Assembly: GCF_023746535.1 (NCBI RefSeq)
Contig: NZ_CP098747.1
Location: 2,564,501-2,628,500 of the forward strand
Direction: 5' to 3'
From: Sneathiella marina
Lineage (GTDB): Bacteria > Pseudomonadota > Alphaproteobacteria > Sneathiellales > Sneathiellaceae
Length of the DNA stretch: 64,000 bases
In this document: piece by piece, positions 1 through 6,701 of the stretch
Numbering within the stretch: the stretch's first letter is position 1
Layout of the letters: every line of letters starts with the position of its first letter
Program-made: the position numbers and the translations under genes
Notes under the pieces: model-generated
Told to the model about the DNA's origin: nothing
The model's database searches: none
What the model saw: the letters and a program-made list of their open reading frames with translations, nothing else

Positions 1-369
1 CAGCACATGGGACAGGCCGTTGACCAGGGCATCCTGAAACCAGTCGCGGGCAAAAATGTTCAATCCGCGCCCCATCAGGTCCATATTCTGTAGCAGGGCC
101 ACAAGTACGGGTGGGGTGGCGGTGTCAATGATCAGCGGCTCTGCCAGAACCCGGCCGGTCAGTTTCTGCACGGTCCGGCGAAAATAATTGCGCAGCACGG
201 ACCGGCGGGCCCGCTCCGCATAGGTGCGGCCATGTTCTGCCGGATGCCGTGGTAAATAGCGGCTACCCGCCGCCTGCATCGCCAGACTGCCGCCCATTAA
301 AGCTTGTGGCAGGGCCCAGCGGCGCGCCATGCGCGCATAAGCCAGAGAGGGTGTCGAGGGATCATTCAT
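1..369 (-). CDS. Phage portal-like protein (DUF4055 type), N-terminal 123 codons, cut by the window edge
   Basis: An open frame on the minus strand starts with ATG at 369 and runs off the left edge with no stop. It begins MNDPSTPSLAYARMARR. A segment with YLPRHPAE, then YAERARRS and NYFRRTVQKLTGRV, matches the N-terminal pattern I associate with DUF4055 phage structural proteins, which usually follow the large terminase and are thought to act as portals. Its ATG overlaps the terL stop (ATGA), so the two are translationally coupled. The residue pattern and its place after terL are seen directly; the portal role is inferred. A different virion protein of the same module is possible. Confidence 0.6.
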   Translation of the reverse strand, partial: MNDPSTPSLAYARMARRWALPQALMGGSLAMQAAGSRYLPRHPAEHGRTYAERARRSVLRNYFRRTVQKLTGRVLAEPLIIDTATPPVLVALLQNMDLMGRGLNIFARDWFQDALVNGLSHVL

Positions 370-1715
370 GCGTCCATATCCTGTTGTCTTTTTTGCGGAT
401 ACCCGGTGAGCCCGTTAAAGGCCTCGCAGACCGCATCAACCTGATCATCATGCAGGCCGCCGGGAAACCCTTCCAGCTCACTCAGGAAGGCCTCGTTCCA
501 CGGCCCCGCCACCAGCAGGACATTGCCCACTTCGGCTTGTCCGGCGAAGGGTTTCGCCCGCACATATTTACTGCCGGTCACCGGTTGCGTCGAAATCCGG
601 TATCCGGCCAGCAGCCGGGCCAGAGACTGGGTCTGGGACTTGCCCGCCTGCCCCGGATCCTGCGGCAGGGCAACGCCCACCCGCCGGCCATCCTGTTCCG
701 CCAGCGTCCGCAGGGATTTCTCCACTTCATGGGGAGATCCCTGAAACCGTTCCACATGCTCCACATAAAACACGCCGCGATCATCGCAGCTCACCTTCGC
801 TCCGACGGTCCAGTCGCGGGGCTGGCCCGGTTCGCCGCGACATGAGGCCAGATCCCATCCGCGGATGCAGTGGCGCTGACGAGCCGGCGCGGCGGCGACA
901 ATGGGAAACCAGCTGCGGCGAAACACCACCCCGGCATCGGGCCGGATTTTCCAGTTGCCGCGCAGCAGCCGTTCCCGGTCAACCGTGGCAAGGGTCGCCA
1001 GATTGGCCTTATATCCCGGATCCTTTTTCATCAGGATCCTGTTATCCTCCACGTTGGCCGCAACAAAGGTCACCGACTTGGCCACCTGCCCCGGATATCT
1101 GGCTTCCAGCTTATGCCGGTCGCCGCTCCATTTCAGGCTATCCTCATGGCGGATAAACCAGCGCAGCCGACCGGATCGCTCCGGCCGGGGATAGCCGGTT
1201 TTGGGGCTGATCCACCAACGGACAAACTCCGCGACCCAGCTATCCGCATCGGGATTACAACTGGCCCGCACATAGGGCCGGCTGCCGGACAGGGAGCGAT
1301 TGCGGCTCAGCAGGTAAAAAAACTGCGACTGGGAAAAATGCGTCAGTTCATCAAAGCCCAGATAGCTGATCTGCGCCCCTTGCCAGTCAAACTTGTTCTT
1401 CTCATGCTCCAGATGCCCGAAACTGATGATGCTGCCGGCGGGAAACCGCCAGCTCAAGGTACTTTCCCGTGCCGTCCCGCCCATGTCGCCATACAGACCC
1501 GATGCCGTATCCCAGAGGCCACCTTCGTTGCGCACCTGTTTCACGGTCCGCCGGAAAATCACGGCGCGAAACTCGCTGTCATGCAAATGCCTGAGGGGTT
1601 CCATCAGCAAGGCAAAACTTTTCCCCCCACCGGCCGCACCGCCATAAATGGCTATGTCAGCCGCGGACGACAGGAACAGCTCCTGCGGTCCGGCTTGCGG
1701 TTTAATCGCGTCCAT
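366..1715 (-). CDS. terL: Phage terminase large subunit
   Basis: ATPase/nuclease motor that packages phage DNA into proheads. The 449-residue protein has a Walker A loop GGAAGGGKS (residues 25-33), a hydrophobic strand ending in FDE near residues 121-123 (Walker B), and a C-terminal nuclease part with GWDLAS and the HDDQVDA signature near the end. The frame is open further upstream to 1766. The ATG at 1715 is preferred because the protein then begins MDAIKPQAGPQELFLSS, the usual family start, and overlaps the terS stop by only 14 bases. It is followed by an ATGA overlap with the portal-like gene. Length is normal for the family and no frameshift is seen. Confidence 0.9.
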   Translation of the reverse strand: MDAIKPQAGPQELFLSSAADIAIYGGAAGGGKSFALLMEPLRHLHDSEFRAVIFRRTVKQVRNEGGLWDTASGLYGDMGGTARESTLSWRFPAGSIISFGHLEHEKNKFDWQGAQISYLGFDELTHFSQSQFFYLLSRNRSLSGSRPYVRASCNPDADSWVAEFVRWWISPKTGYPRPERSGRLRWFIRHEDSLKWSGDRHKLEARYPGQVAKSVTFVAANVEDNRILMKKDPGYKANLATLATVDRERLLRGNWKIRPDAGVVFRRSWFPIVAAAPARQRHCIRGWDLASCRGEPGQPRDWTVGAKVSCDDRGVFYVEHVERFQGSPHEVEKSLRTLAEQDGRRVGVALPQDPGQAGKSQTQSLARLLAGYRISTQPVTGSKYVRAKPFAGQAEVGNVLLVAGPWNEAFLSELEGFPGGLHDDQVDAVCEAFNGLTGYPQKRQQDMDA

Positions 1716-2133
1716 TTTCGGGCAAATACAAACGGGGCGCCTTGAAGGACGCGGATCCTGTGTCATTGGCGGCGACGGGACGGTCGCTATATTTCATCGG
1801 GGAGAAATTCGCCATCAGCCATTTACGCGTATCAATGCGCAGCTTGGAGCGCGGGACATCTTCCCCCGGGCTCTCGGCCTCCGCCTCATTGTCATTGTCA
1901 TTGTCATTGGCCCCGTCGGAAATTTCAAGAATTTCCCCGGCCAGCACATCGGCCATAAACTGCCGGATGATCACTTCCTCCTTTCGCTGAAAAACCGATC
2001 CCAGCACCGCCACCATATCGACCAGCCGTCCGGCTTTGCGAATTTCCTCAAGGATCGGCACGGCATTCTTGCGCCATTGAAACCGTTCCTGAACCGTCTT
2101 TTTGATCACGTCCAATGTATTCATTGGTTTCAT
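1702..2133 (-). CDS. Phage terminase small subunit-like protein
   Basis: 143 residues directly upstream of terL and overlapping its start. The C-terminal half carries LRIDTRKWLMANFSPMKYSD, a pattern typical of small terminase subunits, which recognise the phage packaging site and load TerL. The N-terminal part is helical and charged. The middle holds an acidic low-complexity run, NDNDNDNEAEAE, written by about four copies of a 6-base unit at 1886-1909. An internal ATG at 2124 (residue 4) has better ribosome-binding-site spacing (GGA 9 bases upstream) and could be the true start. Assignment rests on the motif and on position. Confidence 0.7.
   Translation of the reverse strand: MKPMNTLDVIKKTVQERFQWRKNAVPILEEIRKAGRLVDMVAVLGSVFQRKEEVIIRQFMADVLAGEILEISDGANDNDNDNEAEAESPGEDVPRSKLRIDTRKWLMANFSPMKYSDRPVAANDTGSASFKAPRLYLPENGRD
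1886..1909. repeat. 6-bp tandem microsatellite inside terS
   Basis: About four in-frame copies of a CATTGT/CATTGG unit. On the coding strand they encode alternating Asn-Asp. Copy-number change would keep the reading frame, so length variation should be tolerated. Confidence 0.8.
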
Positions 2134-2187
2134 TCCAATTCAATTTAAATACTAGTTAATAGTGTATATAATTTCCCGAATAAGAGC

Positions 2188-2201
2188 TTTTCCCGGGAAA
2201 A
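2188..2201. promoter_or_regulatory. 14-bp perfect palindrome upstream of terS
   Basis: TTTTCCCGGGAAAA is a perfect palindrome about 55 bases upstream of the terS start. Its size and place would suit a repressor operator, but no matching regulator is in the window. Confidence 0.35.
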
Positions 2202-2232
2202 TGACACGGCGAGTGTCCCGCCATCCTGATCC

Positions 2233-2301
2233 CTGAAATCTGAACCTTGATGCCAAAGTCACAGCGTTTGCAACTGCTTATGGCTTCAAGTCAGATTTCA
2301 G
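2233..2301. repeat. Long imperfect hairpin beside terS
   Basis: CTGAAATCTGA (2233-2243) pairs perfectly with TCAGATTTCAG (2291-2301). The pairing continues inward: CTTGA with TCAAG, then GCC with GGC, with a two-base bulge and a T-T mismatch. The result is a stem of about 19 pairs around a loop of roughly 26 bases. It lies in the noncoding spacer between terS and the upstream gene. It could be a packaging or regulatory site, a structured RNA, or a remnant of a palindromic repeat. Confidence 0.6.
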
Positions 2302-2307
2302 AAAGCC

Positions 2308-2346
2308 AAAAAAAAGGTCCAGAGGAAAATTGATTTCCTGTGGACC
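2308..2346 (-). terminator. Rho-independent terminator for the gene at 2420-2947
   Basis: Read on the minus strand, GGTCCA and AGGAAA arms pair with their complements (one internal mismatch, 5-base loop) and are followed by eight U residues (2315-2308). It ends transcription from the orphan gene and separates it from terS. Confidence 0.8.
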
Positions 2347-2349
2347 CAC

Positions 2350-3047
2350 CTCTCGACTATGAAAATTATATTAGCTTAATGTTCCCCGCTTGTCAAGCCC
2401 TTTTCTCGCGGTTGGTGTTTCATAGAAACTCGCACTCGAATAAATACAGGCTTTTCATGAGGTTTTCCTTGGCAAATCCGTTTCTTTTCCGGCGCGCCTT
2501 ATCGACAGCCCGGCAGCTTTTGCCAAACACGAGAATGTCCAGCGCCGCAGTTACGGACAGCCCCTGTTCCTGCATGCGCGCCGCCCATTGCACAAAGCCC
2601 CGCATCAACTCCAGATGCCAGGCGCCGCTGTTGCCCGAAGAGGTTGGCATGCGGGAAAAGGATTGTGTCCGAAACCCCAGCCCGACCGTCCGCAACCTGA
2701 AGCCCAGCATAATCCGCTCCGCCGCCCGTATTTGGGATGCGGACATTTGAGTGAACAACCGCTCAGGGGCTGCGCTCCGTCTTTTTCCTGTCCCCTGGCC
2801 CTTGGCCTTGCCTGGCGCCGTCCCGTTATTGTTGGCTGGCTGCCGGGTTCCCTGTTTTGAAATGGTCGCCAGCTTACGGGGGCCGGCTGATGTTGTCTGA
2901 CCCTTGGATCCTGTTTTGGATCCGGCCTTGGAATTTTCACCCTTCATAACTCCTCACAATCTATAATTTGCTGTGGAAAATACCCCTCCACATATTTAAA
3001 TTTAAACGGCCGAAAGCCAGCCGTCGTTTCAGGTTAATAGTCGAGAG
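2350..3047. repeat. 11-bp inverted repeats flanking the orphan gene
   Basis: CTCTCGACTAT at 2350-2360 has its exact reverse complement ATAGTCGAGAG at 3037-3047. The pair brackets the whole gene at 2420-2947 and its promoter region. Both copies are also preceded by CACCT on the strand that reads CTCGACTAT, with a 7-base difference in spacing. Confidence 0.4.
2420..2947 (-). CDS. Unknown protein with basic low-complexity N-terminus, phage-associated
   Basis: 175 residues. The first 65 are rich in Lys, Gly, Ser and Thr and probably disordered. From residue 67 a predicted helical domain starts with TQMSASQIRAAERIMLGFR and continues to VTAALDILVFGKSCRAVD and AKENLMKSLYLF. The order of helices recalls DUF6456-type domains (an AAER helix, then an ALD..L..FG segment near the end), but I could not confirm membership. 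It has its own terminator downstream, so it is separately transcribed from the terminase genes. It may be a DNA-binding or regulatory protein of the phage remnant; function is not established. Confidence 0.55.
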   Translation of the reverse strand: MKGENSKAGSKTGSKGQTTSAGPRKLATISKQGTRQPANNNGTAPGKAKGQGTGKRRSAAPERLFTQMSASQIRAAERIMLGFRLRTVGLGFRTQSFSRMPTSSGNSGAWHLELMRGFVQWAARMQEQGLSVTAALDILVFGKSCRAVDKARRKRNGFAKENLMKSLYLFECEFL

Positions 3048-3409
3048 AAAGTAGGTGTCAGAAGGCCGCGTCGTTTCTGGTTATATATAGGTTAGCGGCG
3101 AATTCGATGTCCCTGGTTGCCTTATAAATTGCTCCGCAATGAAAATGCCAGGCGAGCGAATAATACCAAAAATAGTTTCTAAAAGTATTTAATTCTAATT
3201 ATACTATAGTTTATTCCGGCAAAACTGTCAACAGGGTACGGGGCTATTGGAGAGCAACCTCTTGAAATTAAAAGTATTATTTAATAAACCTGCAATCTGC
3301 CCTGAAACCAATAGCCACCAGGTGACACGCATTTGATCTGAGCTCTTGAATATAAAGTGGTATATCCATAGATTAACAAGAATGTACTGGTAAAAACAAC
3401 AAACCACAG
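2948..3409. other. AT-rich intergenic spacer, possible prophage/host boundary
   Basis: 462 bases without a credible gene between the phage-associated orphan gene and cysK. It contains the right copy of the 11-bp inverted repeat (3037-3047), a second inverted pair GGCTATTGG (3242-3250) / CCAATAGCC (3308-3316), and a very AT-rich stretch at about 3170-3220. A sigma70-like promoter for cysK lies at its right end. No tRNA, integrase or clear direct-repeat attachment site was found. Confidence 0.5.
3346..3374 (+). promoter_or_regulatory. Candidate sigma70 promoter of cysK
   Basis: TTGAAT (3346-3351), a 17-base spacer, and TAGATT (3369-3374). The expected transcript start is about 30 bases before the cysK ATG. 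Confidence 0.45.
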
Positions 3410-4423
3410 ATGGATCAAATGGAAACGCGCAAAGACTTCGTCGACAGCATCGGAAATACTCCCCTTATCAAACTAACCGCCGCCTCGGAGCTCACCGGAT
3501 GCGACATTTATGGCAAAGCCGAATTCCTGAATCCCGGCGGCTCGGTCAAGGATCGCGCGGCCCTGGGTATCATCAAGGACGCAGAGGAAAAGGGCCTGCT
3601 CAAACCCGGCGGCATTATCGTTGAGGGGACAGCGGGCAATACCGGCATTGGCCTGGCCCTGGTCGCCAATGCCAAGGGCTACAAGACGGTCATTGTCATG
3701 CCGGAAACCCAGACAGATGAAAAGAAGGCATTGCTGCGCTATTGCGGTGCTGATTTACGACTGGTCCCGGCCAAACCCTATAAGGACCCGGACAACTATA
3801 TCAAATATTCCGGCCGCCTGGCGGAGGAACTGGCCAAGACACATCCACAAGGGGTGATCTGGGCGAATCAATTTGATAATGTCGCCAACCGGCAAGGACA
3901 TATCGACGGCACCGGCCCGGAAATCTGGGAGCAGACCGATGGCAAGATCGACGGATTTGTCTGTGCTGTCGGCAGTGGCGGCACATTGGCCGGCATTTCA
4001 ACTGTCCTGCGCGGCAATAATCCAGATGTCAAAATCGGTCTTTCGGACCCCATGGGATCAGCATTGTACAATTATTACAAACATGGTGAATTGAAAGCCG
4101 AAGGCGGTTCTATCACGGAAGGAATCGGTCAGGGACGGATTACCGCCAATCTGGAAGGATTGAACGTGGACCTGACCTATCAGATCGACGATGTAGAGGC
4201 GCTGAATGTCTTGTATGACCTGAATATCCATGAAGGGTTGCAGCTGGGAATCTCGACAGGAATCAATGTGGCCGGGGCCATTCGCATGGCCCGGGATCTG
4301 GGTCCGGGACATACCATTGTCACCATTTTGGCAGATACGGCGCAAAAGTACTTTAGCAAACTGATGGACGTTGATATGCTTCGGGAAAAGAATCTTCCGG
4401 TCGCACCCTGGCTGGCGGATTAG
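3410..4423 (+). CDS. cysK: Cysteine synthase A (O-acetylserine sulfhydrylase) family
   Basis: PLP enzyme of fold type II that replaces the acetyl group of O-acetylserine with sulfide to make cysteine in the cytoplasm. SIGNTPLIKL and NPGGSVKDRA are seen near the N-terminus, with the PLP lysine at about residue 47. The phosphate-binding and substrate loops appear as EGTAGNTGIGLALVA and GSGGTLAGIS. Length (337) is slightly above classic CysK. A second ATG at 3419 gives METRKDF and is also possible. It heads a plus-strand run with alaX, sseA and a GNAT gene. Its acetylserine supplier cysE is 20 kb away in this window. A cystathionine beta-synthase-like specificity cannot be excluded. Confidence 0.85.
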   Translation: MDQMETRKDFVDSIGNTPLIKLTAASELTGCDIYGKAEFLNPGGSVKDRAALGIIKDAEEKGLLKPGGIIVEGTAGNTGIGLALVANAKGYKTVIVMPETQTDEKKALLRYCGADLRLVPAKPYKDPDNYIKYSGRLAEELAKTHPQGVIWANQFDNVANRQGHIDGTGPEIWEQTDGKIDGFVCAVGSGGTLAGISTVLRGNNPDVKIGLSDPMGSALYNYYKHGELKAEGGSITEGIGQGRITANLEGLNVDLTYQIDDVEALNVLYDLNIHEGLQLGISTGINVAGAIRMARDLGPGHTIVTILADTAQKYFSKLMDVDMLREKNLPVAPWLAD

Positions 4424-4443
4424 GAGACTAACCGGAGCCATTT

Positions 4444-5169
4444 ATGACACTACCCCTGTTTCGAGATGATGCCTACCTGACCACCACGGATGCCGTTGTC
4501 ACGGCCATTAACGAGGCCGGCGGTATCATCCTCGACCAAACTGTTTTCTATCCCACCGGCGGTGGCCAGCCCGGAGATAACGGCTGGCTGACCACCGCGG
4601 ACGGAACGGAAATTGCCCTCGTCACCACCGTCAAGGGGGATACAGCTGGCGAAATCGTCCATGTGCCCGCCGAAGGATCGATGCTGCCGGATATCGGCAG
4701 CCCGGTGGAAATCGAAATCGACTGGAAAACACGGCACCGCTATATGCGCATGCATAGCTGCCTGCATCTGCTGTCGGCTGTCCTGCCCTATCCGGTGACC
4801 GGGGGTCAGGTCTCCGACGGCAAGGGCCGGCTGGATTTTGACCTGCCCGAAGCGACCCTCGACAAGCAAGAGATCACGGATGAGCTGAACCGGCTGATCG
4901 CGCAGGGTCATGCCCTGTCCAGTGACTGGATTGGCGAAGAAGAACTGGACGCAAAGCCGGAATTGGTTAAAACCATGTCCGTGCAGCCGCCGCGCGGCAA
5001 TGGTCGTATTCGCCTGATCAAGGTCGGGGACATCGATTTGCAACCTTGCGGCGGTACACATGTTCGCAACACCTCGGAAATCGGGCCCGTACGGGTCCGC
5101 AAAATAGAAAAAAAGGGCCGGCAGAACCGCCGGGTATCCCTGATATTTGATGACGAAACCACTGGATGA
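4444..5169 (+). CDS. AlaX-type alanyl-tRNA editing protein
   Basis: Stand-alone relative of the AlaRS editing domain that deacylates mischarged Ser- (or Gly-) tRNA(Ala). The four zinc ligands are present: His104 and His108 in HSCLHLL, and Cys202 and His206 in CGGTH. The N-terminal FYPTGGGQPGDNG is the family signature. At 241 residues it has the short N-terminal beta-barrel plus editing domain but no aminoacylation domain. It starts 20 bases after cysK. Placement with cysteine genes is notable because serine is the precursor of that pathway; any link to serine toxicity is inference. Confidence 0.88.
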   Translation: MTLPLFRDDAYLTTTDAVVTAINEAGGIILDQTVFYPTGGGQPGDNGWLTTADGTEIALVTTVKGDTAGEIVHVPAEGSMLPDIGSPVEIEIDWKTRHRYMRMHSCLHLLSAVLPYPVTGGQVSDGKGRLDFDLPEATLDKQEITDELNRLIAQGHALSSDWIGEEELDAKPELVKTMSVQPPRGNGRIRLIKVGDIDLQPCGGTHVRNTSEIGPVRVRKIEKKGRQNRRVSLIFDDETTG

Positions 5170-5182
5170 CGAAAGAATACGC

Positions 5183-6040
5183 ATGTCCTATGTAAACCCC
5201 AATTCCCTTGTTTCCACTGACTGGCTGGCAGAGCATGCCAAGGCACCTGATGTGCGCATTGTCGATGCGTCCTGGTATATGCCCGCCGCCAACCGCAACC
5301 CGCGGGCAGAATATGACGCGGCACATATTCCAGGTGCCGTCTTTTTCGATATCGACGAGATTGCCGATACGGACAACTCCCTGCCCCATATGGTGCCAAG
5401 CCCGGAGAAATTCTCCAGCCGCATGCGCAAACTGGGACTGGGAGACGGCAACCGCATCGTCATTTATGATGGATCGGGTCTGGTCAGTGCGGCCCGCGCC
5501 TGGTGGTTGATCCGGTTATTCGGCCATGAAGATGTGGCAATCCTCGATGGCGGCCTGCCCAAATGGAAAGCCGAAGGACGCCCGCTGGAAGACTTGCCGG
5601 TCAAACTGGCCGAGCGCCATTTCACTTCCCGCATCAACAGTTTTATGCTGCGGGAGAAAGATCAGGTACTGCGCAATATTGACAGCAATCGTGAACAGGT
5701 CCTGGATGCCCGCTCCGCCGGGCGTTTTACCGGATCCGAGGCAGAGCCCCGCGAAGGGCTCCGTGGCGGTCATATTCCCAATTCGCATAATCTGCCCTTC
5801 ACCGAACTGCTCAATGAGGGCGACAGCACAGTACGCACTGCCGAAGAGCTATCCGCGGCATTTACAGAGGCCGGTATTGAACTCAAGCAACCGGTTATTA
5901 CCTCCTGTGGATCCGGCATTACGGCTTGTGTGCTGGCATTTGGACTGCATTTGCTGGGCCATCGACGGGTTGCCGTCTTTGATGGTTCCTGGACCGAATG
6001 GGGTCTCGACGAAACAACACCTGTGGAAACTGGACAATAA
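5183..6040 (+). CDS. sseA: Sulfurtransferase, 3-mercaptopyruvate/thiosulfate type
   Basis: Two-domain rhodanese of 285 residues that moves sulfur from 3-mercaptopyruvate or thiosulfate to a thiol acceptor. The active-site cysteine is Cys242 in SCGSGITAC; CGSG followed by I/V-T-A favours mercaptopyruvate as donor. The first domain contains IPGAVFFDID and IVIYDGSG and lacks a cysteine at the equivalent position, as expected for the inactive repeat. The frame is open from 5147, but ATG 5183 (MSYVNPNSLVSTDWL) has a GAAAGAA ribosome site and fits the family start. It follows alaX closely. Confidence 0.85.
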   Translation: MSYVNPNSLVSTDWLAEHAKAPDVRIVDASWYMPAANRNPRAEYDAAHIPGAVFFDIDEIADTDNSLPHMVPSPEKFSSRMRKLGLGDGNRIVIYDGSGLVSAARAWWLIRLFGHEDVAILDGGLPKWKAEGRPLEDLPVKLAERHFTSRINSFMLREKDQVLRNIDSNREQVLDARSAGRFTGSEAEPREGLRGGHIPNSHNLPFTELLNEGDSTVRTAEELSAAFTEAGIELKQPVITSCGSGITACVLAFGLHLLGHRRVAVFDGSWTEWGLDETTPVETGQ

Positions 6041-6043
6041 CCG

Positions 6044-6601
6044 ATGCCGATTAAACGCCCCCCCGAACCGACGTTGTCGGGCAAATGGCCCGTGACGATT
6101 ACCTATCTGAAAATGGAAGACCGCCCCGCCCATGCCACGCTGCCTGCCCCGGCGGCGGCTCATGCGATTATCCGCGCTGAAGACCCGACGGTGTCCTTTT
6201 ATCGTTATCTCTATGATGCGGTGGGACGGGACTGGGCCTGGACGGATCGCAAGAAAATCACCGATGAGGCCCTGGCCGAGATTATCACCAATCCAGCCAC
6301 TGAACTCTATGTGCTGTATATCAAAGGGGTTCCCGCAGGCTTTGCCGAGCTGAATAAAGCGGACATGCCCGATGTGGTTGATCTCGCCTATTTTGGTATC
6401 ATGCCGGAATTTATCGGCATGAAAATGGGCCCGTATTTCCTCAGCTGGGCGCTGGAAGAAGCCTGGCGCGATGATCCTGACACAGTGACCGTCAATACCT
6501 GCACGCTGGATCACCCCAAAGCCCTGCCCATGTATCAACGCTTTGGCTTTCAGCCGATCCGTCAGCAGGAACTGGAAATTGACCCGATCCCTGATCCGTG
6601 A
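6044..6601 (+). CDS. GNAT family N-acetyltransferase
   Basis: 185 residues with a GNAT core: VPAGFAELNK (strand beta-4), then LAYFGIMPEFIGMKMGPYFL, which holds the acetyl-CoA pyrophosphate loop, and a C-terminal HPKALPMYQRFGF, a hallmark of the fold. It begins 3 bases after sseA and is surely co-transcribed. Substrate is unknown. The position suggests a small molecule or protein linked to sulfur amino-acid metabolism, but that is only context. Confidence 0.8.
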   Translation: MPIKRPPEPTLSGKWPVTITYLKMEDRPAHATLPAPAAAHAIIRAEDPTVSFYRYLYDAVGRDWAWTDRKKITDEALAEIITNPATELYVLYIKGVPAGFAELNKADMPDVVDLAYFGIMPEFIGMKMGPYFLSWALEEAWRDDPDTVTVNTCTLDHPKALPMYQRFGFQPIRQQELEIDPIPDP

Positions 6602-6630
6602 TCACTTTTTTGGCAAAATCCTGAGATTTC

Positions 6631-6659
6631 TTGACCTCAGGGACATATGAACTTACTCT
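6631..6659 (+). promoter_or_regulatory. Possible promoter of the secreted-protein gene
   Basis: TTGACC (6631-6636), 17-base spacer, TACTCT (6654-6659). The -35 is good and the -10 weak. It lies in the 100-base gap after the GNAT gene. Confidence 0.3.
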
Positions 6660-6701
6660 GATGGAAGGGTGCATGGATGCCCTGTTATCAAGGTGGTCCT
6701 T

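Noticed and set aside
870-1745. Plus-strand 291-codon frame opposite terL
   Set aside because: It lies wholly antisense to terL, has no ribosome site or domain, and its composition mirrors the GC-rich coding strand.
2340-2750. Plus-strand frame across 2340-2750
   Set aside because: Mostly antisense to the orphan gene at 2420-2947 and begins inside its terminator hairpin.
4450-5184. Minus-strand 244-codon frame opposite alaX
   Set aside because: Antisense to a gene with all four zinc ligands; no recognisable protein features.
5849-6538. Minus-strand 229-codon frame across the sseA/GNAT junction
   Set aside because: Overlaps two real genes on the other strand and shows no motif.
6621-6642. 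CCTGAG/CTCAGG hairpin after the GNAT gene as a terminator
   Set aside because: Stem is short and has no T run; the same bases form a better -35 element for the next gene.
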